Shown here in pieces: positions 21,995-34,553 of a stretch of 64,000 bases of DNA. The stretch spans positions 36,218,501 through 36,282,500 of the forward strand of contig NC_070603.1 in the NCBI RefSeq assembly GCF_027172205.1, given 5' to 3'. The notes beneath the pieces were generated by a model. The model searched no databases, was not told the origin of the DNA, and saw nothing but the letters and a program-made list of their open reading frames with translations. The number at the start of each line of letters is the position of its first letter. The first letter of the stretch is position 1. Origin of the DNA: Podarcis raffonei. Taxonomy: Eukaryota; Chordata; Lepidosauria; Squamata; Lacertidae. The translations under genes and the position numbers were made by a program.

Positions 21995-24900
21995 TGTTAT
22001 GTACTGAAGTTCTAACGCAGAGACTGAGGGTCTGGTCAAAGACTTTGCCGAGGTTTTTGATAGCACTTTGGGGCAATATACAGGTACGCCCATCTCCTTT
22101 AGCCTTGATCCACAAGTCGCCCCCATCAAGCTAAAGCCACGCCGGGTTCCCTTTGCTCTCAAGGCTAAGGTGGATGAACAACTGGACAAGCTGATCGCCC
22201 AAGGAGTTTTGGAGCCGGTTGACCACGCCAAGTAGGAAACCCTCATCGTCACGCCTGTCAAGCCAGACGGGTCAGTGAGAATCTGCGCCGACTACAAGTG
22301 CACGATCAACAAGGCACTTCAGCAGCACGCTTACCCGGTTCCTGTTGTTCAACACCTGCTGCATTCCCTGGGTGAGGGTAAGGTCTTCGCTAAGCTGGAC
22401 CTTGCCCAAGCCTATCAACAACTGCCCGTCGATGATGCCACTGCTGAAGCCCAGACGATCGTCACCCACCGAGGGGCATTCCGTTGCCGCCGGTTGCAGT
22501 TCGGGGTGAGTGTGGCTCCTGGCATCTTCCAAAGCCTTATGGAGCGTCTCCTGCAAGGGTTTCCGGGCGTGGTACCATATTTTGATGACGTCTTGGTGTC
22601 CGCAGACTCACACCAGCAGCTGTTCGAGCGCCTCCGTGCCGTGCTGACCAGGTTCCAAGAGGCCGGGCTCAAGGTAAAGAGGGAGAAGTGCCAGATCGCC
22701 GTTCCACAGGTAGAGTTCCTGGGCTATCTTATCGACGCCTCCGGCCTTCACCCGACCACATCTAAGATCTGCGCTATCCAGCAGGCCCCCATCCCAAAGA
22801 ACAAGACAGAGTTGCAGGCGTTCCTGGGGCTGCTGAACTTTTATAACATGTTCCTGCCCCACAAAGCCACGGTGGCTGAGCCTCTTCACTGACTCCTCAG
22901 CACAAAGACGCCTTGGTCCTGGGGTCATCGGGAGACGGCGGCCTTCAACACGGTCAAGGCTCTCCTTTCATCGGACAGTGTGCTGGTACAGTACAGTGAA
23001 GCCAGGCCACTGGTCCTTGCCTGTGACGCCTCACCTTTTGGCATCGACGCTGTCCTTAGTCACTGTTTTCCAGACGGAAGAGAAGCACCACTCGCCTACT
23101 TTTCCAGGACACTATCTCCAACGGAACGGAATTACAGCCAGCTTGACAAGGAGGCACTGGCACTTGTGGCTGGAGTGAAAAGGTTCCATGAATACCTCTA
23201 TGGCAGGACTTTTGACCTCATCACTGACCACAAGCCGCTCCTGGGCCTCCTCGCCGGTGATCGTCCAACTCCACCGGTCCTCTCACCGCGCATGCTGCGA
23301 TGGATTGTTTTCCTGGCTGCCTACCACTACCGGCTCGTCCATCGCTCGGGGAAATCAATGGGCCATGCCGATGCCCTCAGCCATTGCCCTCTTCCAGCGT
23401 TTGTGGAAGACCCGGCTCCAGCTTCATCACTCCTCCTGATTGAGGATCTTCCGGCAGCGCCTGTATCGGCTGCCACTGTGGCCTCTGCATCTGCCCAGGA
23501 TCGCACCATCAGCCGTGTGCTCAACTGGGTGTGGAGGGGGTGGCCACAAGGGCCTTTTGCATCGGAGTTCCAGGCCTTTGCAACCAGACAACATGAACTC
23601 TCGGCTCATCGCGGCTGTCTGCTGTGGGGAGACCGCGTCGTGATTCCCCAAAGACTCCGTCAACGCGTCCTGGAGGCTCTGCATGTTGGCCACCTGGGAA
23701 TTGTCAAAATGAAGGCGTTGGCTCGGTGTTACGTCTGGTGGCCTAACATGGACGATGCCTACACTGCCTGGGTGTCCACCTGTCAAGCGTGCCAAGAATC
23801 AAGGCCTGCACCACTGGCAGCTAAGGGACACACCTGGGAGACGCCAAAGATACCTTGGTCGAGGGTGCACATCGATCTGGCTGGCCCCTTTCATGGCCGG
23901 ACCTTTATGGTAGTGGTGGACGCCTATTCCAAATGGCTGGAGGTGGCCCTGATGCCCTCCACCACTACCGAGGCCGTCATCCGGGTGCTGCGAGGCCTGT
24001 TTGCGACGCATGGGTGTCCTGATGTCCTTGTCTCCGACAACGGACCGCAGTTCACGTCAGGCACTTTTGAGCGGTATCTTTTGGGACTGGGCATCCGCCA
24101 TGCCCTAACGGCACCCTTTCATCCATCCAGCAATGGGCAAGCGGAGAGAATGGTGCGCTCGGTAAAAGAGGCACTGGCACGCCTGGACCGGGGAGACTGG
24201 CACGAGCGGGTCGCCGAATACTTGTTCGTGCAACACATCACCCCTCATGCAGCCACAGGGCGGAGTCCGGCTGAACTGCTTATGGGCCGCTGCCTCAGGT
24301 CACCGCTTGACCAGCTGCACCCGGACTTTGCCGTGGCCGAACCCCCAGGCTGTGCCAACGCGCCACGGTCATTTGTTCCAGGAAACCAGGTCTTTGCCCG
24401 GAACTATGTGGGGGACATTCCTTGGGTGCCAGCCACAGTAGTGGGAGTCACTGGACCTCGCTCGTACCAGGTGGCACTCGAAGACGGACGCTTGTGGCGC
24501 CGGCACATAGACCAGCTTAGGTGCAGGGTTGGGGACTTGGACACTACCGTGGTGCCCCCAACTGCGCTTGTGGCTCCAGAAGAGACACTTACAGATGGCG
24601 AGGCTCCACCTACACCTCCCTCGCAAACTGCCAGCATGGAGCCGAACCAAGCCGCTTCAGAGGGTCTGCCAGACTTACCACAGACTCAGACCACTCCACT
24701 TGCGGAGGCTCCACCCACAGCAGCGGATCCAGGGGATTTGGTTTCAACGCCACCTAGGGTCGCACCACAGCCTCAGCAAGAATTGTGTGGCCCCCCGGAC
24801 TTGGCTACCAGTCCCTGGCGGTCTGGCAGAGTTTCCAAGCGCCCAATTTATTTAAAGGACTATGTTTTTGGACGTGTATCACTGTTGGTCTAAGTATGGG

Positions 24901-25253
24901 GAATGTAACCGATATGCTTTTGTGCCTAATTGAACCATTACGTGTAGTGCTGTATATAAGGAAACCATTACGATTGTAACTAACGCCTTATCTCGGTGGG
25001 GAGGGGTGTTATGTACTGAAGTTCTCACCCTGGGCCAGCAGGGGGATACTGTAGATAGTTTTTACTCAGGTCCACGTCAGTTATTTTAGGCGGGAAACCC
25101 TGGGTTGTTGTTGCTACAATGTTGATAGCTGGCTGCCTATAAAAGCAGGCCGGCTGAGCTATTGCTGTTCAGTTTTCTGTTCCAGCTTACAAAATAAAGA
25201 GCTGCTTTGGAGAAATCGCTGTGTCGTCTGCCATGTCTACCCACTATTTAACA
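21995..25253 (+). mobile_element. Broken Ty3/gypsy-type LTR retrotransposon
   Basis: Fossil element of about 3.26 kb bounded by the five-base duplication TTATC (21990-21994 and 25254-25258). Tips are TGTTA...TAACA. Parts in order are a short remnant of the 5' LTR, reverse transcriptase (about 22.1-22.9 kb, with the YFDD catalytic box), RNase H (about 23.0-23.4 kb), and integrase (about 23.6-24.4 kb, with an HHCC-type zinc motif and D, D, E signatures in HIDLAGPF, SDNGPQF and GQAERM). A C-terminal tail, a G-rich polypurine tract and the 3' LTR follow. The gag and protease parts are not seen. The integrase recalls the Mag/SURL-like (K02A2.6-like) branch, from memory. It is broken, with a handful of breaks. 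The intact duplication and long readable stretches suggest modest age. Confidence 0.9.
25007..25253 (+). repeat. 3' LTR of the Ty3/gypsy-type element
   Basis: 247-bp LTR preceded by the polypurine tract GGTGGGGAGGGG. It starts TGTTATGTAC, ends TATTTAACA, carries TATAAAAG (25138-25145) and AATAAA (about 25193), and is followed by the target duplication TTATC. The first 19 bases are identical to the start of the element at 21995. Confidence 0.88.
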
Positions 25254-26258
25254 TTATCAATAACTAATTTGGCTGTAAAAGATCCCGTTGGCCAAAGTTG
25301 TCATTACCTGATGAGGCCGCTACTACAATCTGAAGATGGAGGACTGAGTTTGATTATGACTGATGAATCTGGTTGGCTCTGTGACATCCCTGAGGGATTT
25401 TCTTGAAGATTTAGCTGATGGCCCTGGTCTCCACATGGGATGAGGGGATGAGACAGCACAACCTCTCCCCTTGCAGCTGTAGAAGTTTGGCAGGTGGCTC
25501 TTGGGTATTCAGGGATACTGAAGGGAATGAAGTGATGAGGTTGACCATTAGAGCACAAATGGCAGAAAACTCTCAATTAATACAGCGGAAAAGCAATTGA
25601 CAATAACTTCAGTGCCTACAGTATCTATGATCATCCTTTACTTGTTGTAGCCTGCTGGAAATAGCACAAAATATTCCACTGTTAAAAACTTTTGGATAAC
25701 ATCACCCAAACACTTTGGAAACTTTGCTGTCTCTCTCCCTTGGATATTACTAAAAAGCATTATTATGATAAGAACTATATTTATTAGCAGCAAAAAAGAG
25801 GGGGACTGCTTGCCGCTGCACTCAAAAATCACCTACATCTGAGATGCTTTTAACAACAAATATACCTACATTAATCTCACTATTCCAGCAGCAAAACTGA
25901 CACATCACACATTACCATGGTTGTTCAGGTGGAGGTTAATGCTTTTGCTTTCTGTTTTCTGTGTTTATTCCATAGTTGCGCAAAATATTTGTGAAATTAT
26001 TTAGGCACTGCTCCTCTGAAGCCGCGGAATGTGGTGGCCACCTGGGCTTATAGAATCTACATTTCTCTCCCCATCCCCACAAAAAATCAACGTTAGAGTT
26101 CTACTGTTGGAATCTGTATGCCAAATATTCCGTGGATGCATGCAAATCAGGGCCATTCATTACATTTCCAGAACTGAGATGTCCAATGTTGAAAAGATAG
26201 ACTGGTGGATTCTAAAGCTTTGCCCAGTCTTGGTCCCAACCAGGGCTGGGAAACCTTT

Positions 26259-27328
26259 TGTGACGGAAAAGTTGGTTCCACAATTATTTCATTTTACTTT
26301 TATCTCCTGCCAGCAAATGGCTAAAGAACGGCAGCCTCTGATTGGCTGAGGTTCCAGGAGGGAGAGTTTAAAAGGAGACGCTTTGGAGGGAGAGAGTTAG
26401 TTAGGTTGGTTTTGAGTTGTGGTTGTGGAGGGTGTTGGAATAGAGGTTGGAGAGGTTGGGAGTTAGGTTAGGAGACAGGTTGAAATATACAGAGTGCTGA
26501 GGAGGGAGAGTTGGTTCAGGAGAAAACATCCATGCCAAGTGTACAGAGAAGGACTGAGTGTAGAGTCCTGCAGGAATAATAGGACCAGATCTTGCTGGGA
26601 GACTGAGGGAGAGACAGGAGAAGTAGCTGAAAAAGGATCAGTCTACTTAGGTCTCTAACTAGTCTGGAGGGGAGAGACTCTTCTGAGGAAGGAAGAGACT
26701 CCCAAAACCCAGTTAAGGAAGGTGGGTTGTGAGCCCTTAAGACTATTACTGAAAGTTACCTCAGGAGTTGGAAAGTGCTGCCTCGGAAAGGAACCAAACT
26801 AAAAAAGCCGAAACCTCTGTGAAACAAATTCAGCAAACTAGCATATTGATTCTGAAGTAACCTAAGTTTCTCCACTTGTATTACAATACAGTAATACCTC
26901 GACAAACATCTGCTTCGTCTAGTGTTCATTCTGGCGAATGTCCTCGGCAAACCCAGAAGTACCAGAACGGGTTACTTCTGGGTTTGCCGCTTGTGCATGC
27001 GCAGAAGCACAAACCGCTCCATGTGCGTGTGCAGACACTGTGCTTTGCCCTGCAACCTTTTCGGCTAGTGGCTGGGGCTCCAGAATGGATCCCGGCCACA
27101 AAAGAAGGTACGACTGTACCTTGTTTTAAAATAAACCTTTATTGTTATTTTAAAAACACCCACTTGAGACTCCAGCTTATTGGTTATCCCCCTCCCAAAA
27201 TCTCCCACTAGATTCTCTGGGATAGTTAGCATTTGTTTTAAGGGTTGTTCAGTGAGGTGGGGGCAATATATGTAAGAGAGAGCGGGCAAGTTGGCGCAAG
27301 CGGTAACTGAGGCGTCGGGCCCATCACA
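26259..27328 (+). mobile_element. Solo LTR with an inserted Tigger-like element
   Basis: LTR fossil with tips TGTGA...TCACA and an exact five-base duplication CCTTT (26254-26258 and 27329-27333). Without the 232-bp DNA element inserted at 26887-27118 it would be about 840 bp. A TTTAAAAG box lies near 26367 and AATAAA at 27130-27135. The U3 region is a long AGG/GTT-rich stretch. No internal genes remain. The family is undetermined (retrovirus-like or Ty3-like). Of the three nested layers here it is the middle one in age. Confidence 0.8.
26887..27118. mobile_element. Tigger-like miniature element, family T3
   Basis: Tips TACAGTAATACCTCGACAAA and GAAGGTACGACTGTA with TA targets. It has a CpG-bearing interior (CAGAAGTACCAGAACGGG, CATGCGCAGAAGCACAAA) and no coding capacity. 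It inserted into a solo LTR. Confidence 0.75.
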
Positions 27329-28109
27329 CCTTTGGCCCTCCAGCTGCAGCTGAACTACAGCTCCCATCATCCCTGATCATTGGCCATACTGGTTAGGACT
27401 AATGGGAGTTGGAGTCCAATATCATCTGAAGGGCACCAGGTTCTCCAGACCTGCCATTGGGCAAGGTGGCAAGCAAATTGGTTGTCACAGCACCCAGGAG
27501 AGCTCCTCACAAATCCCATACGACAAGTTCACAGATTGGAGGAAGCAAGCAATGCCTCTCTCTACAGAGGACTCAGAGCTTGTTAAGCCAGAACAAATAA
27601 CATTGCCTTCCGTTGAGTGGGTATTGTTGTTTCAAAAGGGCCTGAAGACATAGCTGCAAAGCCCTTTTTCAAATGCATTTTGTGCTAATTAAATGCAAAA
27701 TCGTTCTCTTCTCTTCTTTTATATCCCAGCACACCGAATAGCGGGCTGGAGGGAAGGGGGAGCGGAAAAGCCAAGCAAATTCAGCAAGCAACATTTAAGG
27801 AAAGGAGGTATTTATGTGCAGAAAAGAGAAATAAATGAAATGCATAAGTAAATCTATAAGCTAGGGCATAGTTTATCACACTGTTTTATTGTGAAATAAA
27901 GAATTTTACAATAAAGGAATCTAATTGTGCTTACAAAAAAGCAATGTTCCGCTGTCTCTAATTACTATTTATTGCTTAGCATACTTTCTCGTCCTGCCAT
28001 TCATTGTTACCAAGCCCAACATGAGTTACAACATAAAAGACACAACATGAAAATACAACACAGCAAGAGCAGATAAAACCCCCTTACTTAACACAGGCAT
28101 GAATATACT

Positions 28110-28480
28110 CAAAAAACAATATTTTTAAATAAAGTTTTATTAATTATTTTCACAATACAATAAAAGTCACACCAACCCATACAAAGAATAACAAAAAAGA
28201 AAAGAAAAGAAGAAATATTTTTTAAAATACGAGATTCTCTCTCACAAGTGTAACCCAACTTTTGTCCCATACAGAAAAAGATGCCCCCCCCCAGCTCTCC
28301 CCTGGAAGCATCCCTTTCTTCTTTCAGCCTCTCACCCTGGGAGATCTCCCCTCCCTTGTCTCTCACACAAGGTCCTTCAAACGGCCCACCACCTTCATAT
28401 GTGTGCAAAACTTACCCAAAGACAACAATAAATAATATTAAGGGAAATAATAATAGGAGAGAGAGAGAGAGATAAGAATA
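28110..28480. repeat. AT-rich LINE-tail-like sequence
   Basis: AAATAAAGTTTTATTAATTA followed by A-rich stretches and a pyrimidine-rich block resembles the 3' end of a LINE in minus orientation, as does 62700-62870. The assignment is weak. Confidence 0.3.
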
Positions 28481-29264
28481 ATAACAAAGATGAAGAAAGT
28501 GATAAAAATGACTTCCAACTATCCATCCATCAGTTGTGCCAGCAAACATTCCTCATAATAGTTCAATGTCCAATCCCAAATAATATCCATGTATTCCTCC
28601 CTCTGCTGATGTTTCCCCAATGTTCAACCCAGGAAGCACAGATTCATTCCTTTCCCTTTCCATCCAAGAAATCCAAGAGAGGTTCTCCAATTACAATGAT
28701 GAGTAAGAGTCAGCCATAGAATTCCTCCAGTCCAACCTCACAACTTGACTTCCAGATTAAATATAACAATCCTCCACTTCCATTTCCTGTCACCCAAGCT
28801 TTCCGCTGTTATCTTTAAGATAGATTTACATTCTACATTTCCTGTATTTCCCAATCCTTTTCTTCAGGAGTATTTCAGGTGACATGGTTGCCTTTTCTTC
28901 TGAGATCATTCCAAATTTTGCACAGGGCTCACCTTCCACGGCATTAAAGTTTCTATGGTCTCCTGCCACTGAGAAGCATTCAGCAATCAGATGCATCCCA
29001 GGAAGCCACTTTGCAGCAATGTTCTCCTGAAGCACTTCCCTTCCTCGCTTTTATTGAAGGCTGCTGTTTACTTAGTAACCCCACTGTTTTGCAGAACCAT
29101 CCACCTTGTTGATGTAAATCGGGGAAAAAGAGTTGATAGGCCTCAAAAGTCAACACTGTGGTAGCAACTGCTGTGGTGAGATAAGCCATGATAACAGGCA
29201 TTTGCTGACGCTTCAGGAGTGATGGTGACTGACTGTTAAGGGATGAATATAATCTTAGGATTAT

Positions 29265-29463
29265 AGCAATGGAAGGGCCTTCAAAGGGCATCTAGCACAA
29301 TCCTGTGCAAGTGAAGGAAGCATACTGAAACAGCATTGACGGCAAGTGTTCATCTAGCCTTGCCTAAGAGCTGCTAATGATGGAGAGTTCGTTACCTTCC
29401 AAAGTAGTCTGTTCCACCGTCAGAACAGTTTGTACTTCCAGGAAGTTCTTCCTAACATTGTCT
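29265..29463 (-). mobile_element. CR1-type LINE fragment
   Basis: AATGGAAGGGCCTTCAAAGG, then GGCATCTAGCACAATCC and CAGGAAGTTCTTCCTAACAT, are diverged CR1 phrases in minus orientation. Confidence 0.6.
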
Positions 29464-29465
29464 CA

Positions 29466-29755
29466 GGCCACATCTGTACCTTACATTTAAAGCAGTATCA
29501 TACCACTTTAACAGTGATGGCTTCTCCCAAAGGATCTTGGTTGCCATTTGCTTGGTAATCTCTTTACATACTTGGTGGTGGCAGTTTCTTGTGAGATGTT
29601 CACATCCACACTGTGCCTGTAAAGCACGTGACTTCCTGCAAAGAATCCTGGGACCTGTGGTTTACTCCTCACAGGGTAACAATTTCCAATACCCTCAATT
29701 CCCAGGATTATTTGGGGGTAAGTCATGTGCTTTAAAGGTATGCTATTTGTTTCTA
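29466..29755. mobile_element. Miniature DNA element
   Basis: It begins GGCCACATCTGTACCTTACA, contains AAAGAATCCTGGGACCTGTG and CCCAGGATTATTTGGGGGTA (inverted partners), and ends near a TGCTTTAAAGGTATG phrase that mirrors the start. It belongs to the same family as the split copy at 5200-5990. Confidence 0.5.
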
Positions 29756-30623
29756 ACCAAGAGTAAAGGTTGTCCAATGGTAAGTTATTGAGCTGGCCTT
29801 GGTTGTGCTTCTAATTCCTGCAACACTGCAAGTTGAGCCCTGTTCCCTTGAGGCCCTTTGGCCACCACACACCAGCAGCTCTGGGCTGTTCCCTAGCTGG
29901 GTGAGAGTGTAGATATGCCCTTTGGGACTCTGCTTCACACAGAGATCAGCTTCAGACAAATAACTGATTATGAATCCAAAGTATAGCATTGTCAGGCACT
30001 TAAAGAACGTAACAGCTGACACTGTAACACCACGACCCTTCTCTGCCTCTTCCACATCTCCATCTTTCAAGGGAAATGGGTGTGTTCTGCAAGGCTAAGC
30101 ATCTTTCTAGTGCAAACAGCCTTACCTAATGATGTGAAGCAAGAGGAACAACAGGCACCAGGTGCCTCAAAAACCATAATGCAGCTCAGTGACCTGCCAC
30201 CAGTGCACTTTCTGCTGCTTAATGGCCAATTAAAAGCAACGGAGAGCTAAGACTTGTTGCCACTTCACAGAGCCTTCCCCAATGGCTTAGAGTATAATGG
30301 GCAGACTTATACCTTGAACACAGAGCACAGCACTGGGATTGCATACAGCACTGTAGGGCATTCATCCCGAGCTGTATTGTGCTGGTCAGATCTGCCTGAA
30401 CGAATTCCTATGCCCTAACAATAACCCAGAGATGCCTTTAATATAAAAGCACACATTCTACTCATGTAAAAACTCCAGGCAGGCCCCACAAATAACCCAG
30501 AGATGCATTTTAAATAAAAGGATACATTCTACTCATGTAAAAACATGCTGATTCCCGGACCGTCCGCAGGCCAGATTTAGAAGGTGACTGGGCTGCATCA
30601 AGAGGGAGGGTGGGATAAATAAA

Positions 30624-30785
30624 TACCGTACATTTCCATGTAAAAGAATAGGTTTTTTTTTACTAAAAATAATGTTAAAAAGGGAGGGTAGTCTTATACA
30701 CGGGGACAATCTTCCCCAATTTTCTTAATTTTAGTACCCCAAAATAGGGGGTGTCTTGTACATGGGTAATGTTGCCCATACGGTA
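30624..30785. mobile_element. TIR element with TACCGTA tips
   Basis: TACCGTA at the left end and TACGGTA at the right frame about 160 bases with the inverted phrases AGTCTTATACACGGGG and CCCCAAAATAGGGGGTGTC. Tip sequence and TA targets resemble the element at 36116. The copy is diverged. Confidence 0.5.
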
Positions 30786-31125
30786 AATGCAATGTTATTA
30801 CATGTAAGTTTCAAGGCATCTCCATCTGCCATGAGGGTGACAGTGTTGCTTCAAGGAGCAGTAACTCTGTCAGCGTTAACTTACAAACTTACAAATTGAA
30901 GCTTTCAAATATATGTTTTGGATCTGAAGACAGTATTATTAGGGAACAGGGTTAGTCAAGAGCAGTGCTTTTTTTAAATGTATTTGTATTAAAGATTTTC
31001 TTGATTTACAGAAGTATGTGTAATGTCTCTCTCTCGTATCTTTTCCATGTAACATTTTTACAAATCAGTTTCATTTGTTTAGACATTGGGAAGAAAAGGG
31101 GGAGAGGGGTGGAGCGGGGGGGGGA

Positions 31126-31241
31126 AGCAGTGCTATTTTTCTAGAAAAAGAGGTGCTGGAAACTCACCATGAACACCTCCCTTGTTCTCTTAGAATGGCA
31201 GTGATGCCCACCTGAGAGGTTCTGGAATTGAGTTCCGGTGA
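31126..31241 (+). repeat. Short interspersed repeat R, copy 2
   Basis: Same unit as 12680-12808 in the opposite orientation: AGCAGTGCTATTTTTCTAGA, then AAACTCACCATGAACACCTC and GAATTGAGTTCCGGTGAG. Confidence 0.65.
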
Positions 31242-33729
31242 GATGTCAAAGATTGGTTGACTGCAGGTCCAACAAGCTGTGAAAATACAGTTGACTGTCA
31301 GGCTGCTCTAAAGTTGTGGTGTGTGGCCCCGCAATATTCTGTGGGAAAGGACAGTTTTGTTGGTGAAAAGGACAACGGTGTGCAGTATTCTGTAACAGCT
31401 GAGGCTGCTTTTGAACAAGAGGTGTCCTATAAATGGGGCACATTTATTGATCCAGGTTCTTTTTTTCCTGCAAGAGTTTACAGAACAGGCAAAACTAATC
31501 TGAACCTGACCTGTATCTATGCACTGCTGTGCTGGGAATAAACAGTGTTAATTAAAAGGTCATCACATTTCTTCTCCTCTGAACGGCAATACATTGTTTG
31601 CTAGTGCTTCATGCATAAAAGCCCAGCAGTGCTCAAGTGGGTGTATGATTTTGAAGCGTTATGGCTGGGCTCTTAATCTAAACAGTCTCTGTGTCCTGAT
31701 TGATTTCAAACAAAAAAAGCGCAATTAAACATACATCCAAGAAGGAAATTTATTTCCCCTCAAATGAAAGGATTCCAGTAATGCTATTGTTTGGACAAAA
31801 TGCTAAAAGCTTCCCTTCTTTGGCCAATGGACTCATGCCAGATGGGCTGCCAGGAACATGAACTGCCCAGCCCTTTCAGCAAAAAAAGAGGGGGGGGGAA
31901 CCTGCCAGGTGTACTTGAACCTGCATGTGTGCACTCACAGATCATTGCAGAGGGTGAGGTGGGGTGGGGTGGGAGGGAGAGGATTGTGGAGAAAAACAGA
32001 GGTAAAATGATGCTACCCAAACAAACCATCAATCTCCAGGTCTGGGAGCTATTCCATCTCTACCTGCTCAGAACACGAAATAATTGTGCAGGATGGGAAA
32101 GACGTGTCGTGAATCACAGAGAGAGAATAAGTAGCTAACAAGAACTGAGCAAATAATGAATGTGTCAGATGAAAAGAAATTTCAGAGAAGGCTGCCTTAG
32201 TTTAATCCAAACCAGGGGCAAAAACAAGCTCTATGACAGAATTCAACCCATATGCTCATGCCAAGTTAACTTTATGGGGTAATCCAGATTTAAAGATTGA
32301 GAGTCAACTCCTGTTTTTTTGAATGTGGGATACATTCATTAGATTTAGATCAGTTCAGGTGGGGAGAGTCACCCTGAACAGCGACTTTCTAGTTCTTCAT
32401 ATCTATGAACAGTGTCCTTTCAATACCACTGGGATTCCTTTCTATGTCATGTTTCATTTAATACTGGACCGACTTGAGATCCCCCAGCTTAAAACATGTC
32501 CAAGGTGACCCCTGCCTATCTTCTTGGGAAATGTTCAAGGAGCTTCTATCCCTACTAGTAGCGGATGTGAATATGTCTGCTTGAGACAGACCACTTCCGA
32601 AATTGTTCATAGGCACAAGCACAAATGGCTCAGCATTCCACAACAGCCAAGGATGTGATGTGATATTCTCTTCCTGGGGCAAGCAGCATGCCTGTGTTGC
32701 CCCACAGCAGATTGAGGAAAGGGGACAAAGTGGTTCGGGATGCGGGGAGCTGAAACTATACTGCCTTTAGGGGCAGCCATACTCACTGGCTGACAGGTTG
32801 CAAACCAACTGTGACAGCTCTCCCTCCTACAAAAGAAAGGGTGGGGGAGAGAATTCACCATCCACTCTTTATCAGATATTGTTTGAAATGCCAACTTGGC
32901 TCAGGGACAGTTTACCTGCCCCATTGTACTTTCTTAAAAGACAAAGTTTTGAACAAGGGTTGTTTCTTTTTGTTTGTAATAAGGAAGTATAATGACAACA
33001 ACATTATACTGTGTTATTAAACGGGGGAGAGAATTAGAAAGGAGCTGCGTTGCTAAACCATTATAAAATAATGCAAACGTTGAAATAAAATATTAACCCT
33101 CCCCCCAACTAAATAGCTACTTTTGGGGGAGGGTTGAAAATAAAATAAACAGCATCAGTAGCAGCAATTATATTGCTGCCCTTACCTGCCTGCTCTTATA
33201 CAAACTGGCAATAGTCTCATAAAAGATAATCATTTTATTTTTGTGCAGCTGCATACAGTGAGTGCCCTGAGAGTGAGACGTATAATGGGATTTTAGGATG
33301 TATATAGAAGTCCTTTTAGCTTTCAGTTGTTTAGAGCTGGTTAATGGAGGACTTGAAGAACCCCAGAAATCCATTTTCTCCCAGAGCTCTGCCTCACGCA
33401 ACAGAATTGCTTTGCCAATTATTTATTTCCTGGCAGCTCTGTGCCTGCTGTCTGGGACAAGGACCCTGCACCTTTGACTTTTGTTCTGCATCATGAGTGT
33501 TAGCCTGCTGCTCATTCATTTGTTAGTGTCGGGTTTGAACCAACTCTTTGCAAAATGCTCTCTCCCGGCTTGCGTTTGGCTGTCACAAGGCAAGGGTTGG
33601 AGTGATTTGTCCTGCATAGAGAACTAATGTGGCAGAGGGGCTGGCAGCAGTCCTTCTGTACAAGTTTGGTGCAGAATTGCTCTACGGTGACCTTACCCCC
33701 AGGGAAGTGTGTGCATGGGATTCATGCTT

Positions 33730-33935
33730 TAGAGGCTTAGCAATCAGGAAAGTCCTTGCTTCGCATCTTACTTCTGCCACAAACTCAGTAGGGGCCCTCA
33801 AGTAGATTGCTAGCTCTCAGCCTCAGTCCCGCATCTGCAATAAGGAGATAGTAATAATGGCCTACCTTAGAAGGTTGTTGTAAGGGGTAGAATAGGCTAG
33901 CAAAACACACTGTGCTTTGAGCAACCAAATTGGTG
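33730..33935 (+). repeat. MIR-like CORE-SINE remnant
   Basis: CTCAGCCTCAGTCCCGCATC, then AATAATGGCCTACCTTAGAA and GGTTGTTGTAAGG, follow the order of the MIR 3' half (CCTCAGTTTCC, ATAATAATGGCACCTAC, GGGTTGTTGTGAGG). Old and diverged. Confidence 0.65.
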
Positions 33936-33954
33936 GCTAGATTTTACGTTGTGC

Positions 33955-34065
33955 CATTTTATTTTATTTTACTTGTAATTGTTTTGTTTTAGAGTGGTTT
34001 TTATTCTTGTATGATTTATTTCACAGCTTTGAACTTTTGAAAAGCGGTTACAAATTTTAAAAATA
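33955..34065 (+). repeat. L2/CR1-type LINE tail
   Basis: GAACTTTTGAAAAGCGGTTA followed by CAAATTTTAAAAATAA is the usual squamate LINE terminal phrase. Confidence 0.5.
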
Positions 34066-34553
34066 ACGCACCACTTATTTTGATTGCGTAGTCGCTTCAG
34101 ACTCGAGTTGTCCCTCTTTCTGTGAAATATTTAAAAATGTATTCTAATAGCAGGTATTTGCAAAGAAGTGAGTCCATGTTTAAATCTTCATTGGCTGGAA
34201 GTAAATACTGAGATAAACCCTATATTTCATTTCCCCAATAGACAGAAAGAAATGAAAGAGAACACACACCAGCATCTAAGCACATAATAAACAAGGTGTT
34301 GGTTTTGTTTGGTTAGTGATGCAGAGAACTAATTTACACCCTTCTACACACACACACATTTCCATTGTGTTGTTTCACAATGGAGTGTTGTTGTTGCTGG
34401 GAATGCAATGAAAGCCCAGGAAATTATCTCCCAAAGGGCAGCTGTTGGTAGAAAGAAAACCAGAGGGTTGCAGAGCTTTGTTGTTCATGAATTGAAGCAT
34501 GGCAGGCTGACATTACAATCCATCCCCCAAAAGAGATAGCGTAGTAAATGGCC

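Larger units (their letters stand above)
26231..27470. repeat. Hairpin repeat (family H) split by a solo LTR
   Basis: The left piece (to 26258, CAGGGCTGGGAAACCTTT) and the right piece (from 27329, CCTTTGGCCCTCCAGCTGCA, then AACTACAGCTCCCATCATCC and its inverted partner GGGAGTTGGAGTCCAAT) together make one family H unit. A solo LTR with a five-base duplication interrupts it. Confidence 0.7.
12250..34550. other. Gene-free interval between GALR2 and ZACN
   Basis: About 22 kb with no host exon that I can recognise on either strand. In mammals GALR2 and ZACN lie close together. Here the gap is occupied by LTR fossils, SINEs, CORE-SINEs, miniature DNA elements and LINE tails (listed separately) plus unique-looking AT-rich DNA, notably about 13.95-15.1, 18.5-19.35, 19.75-21.95, 27.5-28.1 and 31.25-33.7 kb. 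I cannot assign anything in those stretches. Confidence 0.55.

Noticed and set aside
22980-24893. Long open frame as a host protein
   Set aside because: It is the RNase H-integrase region of a Ty3/gypsy fossil.
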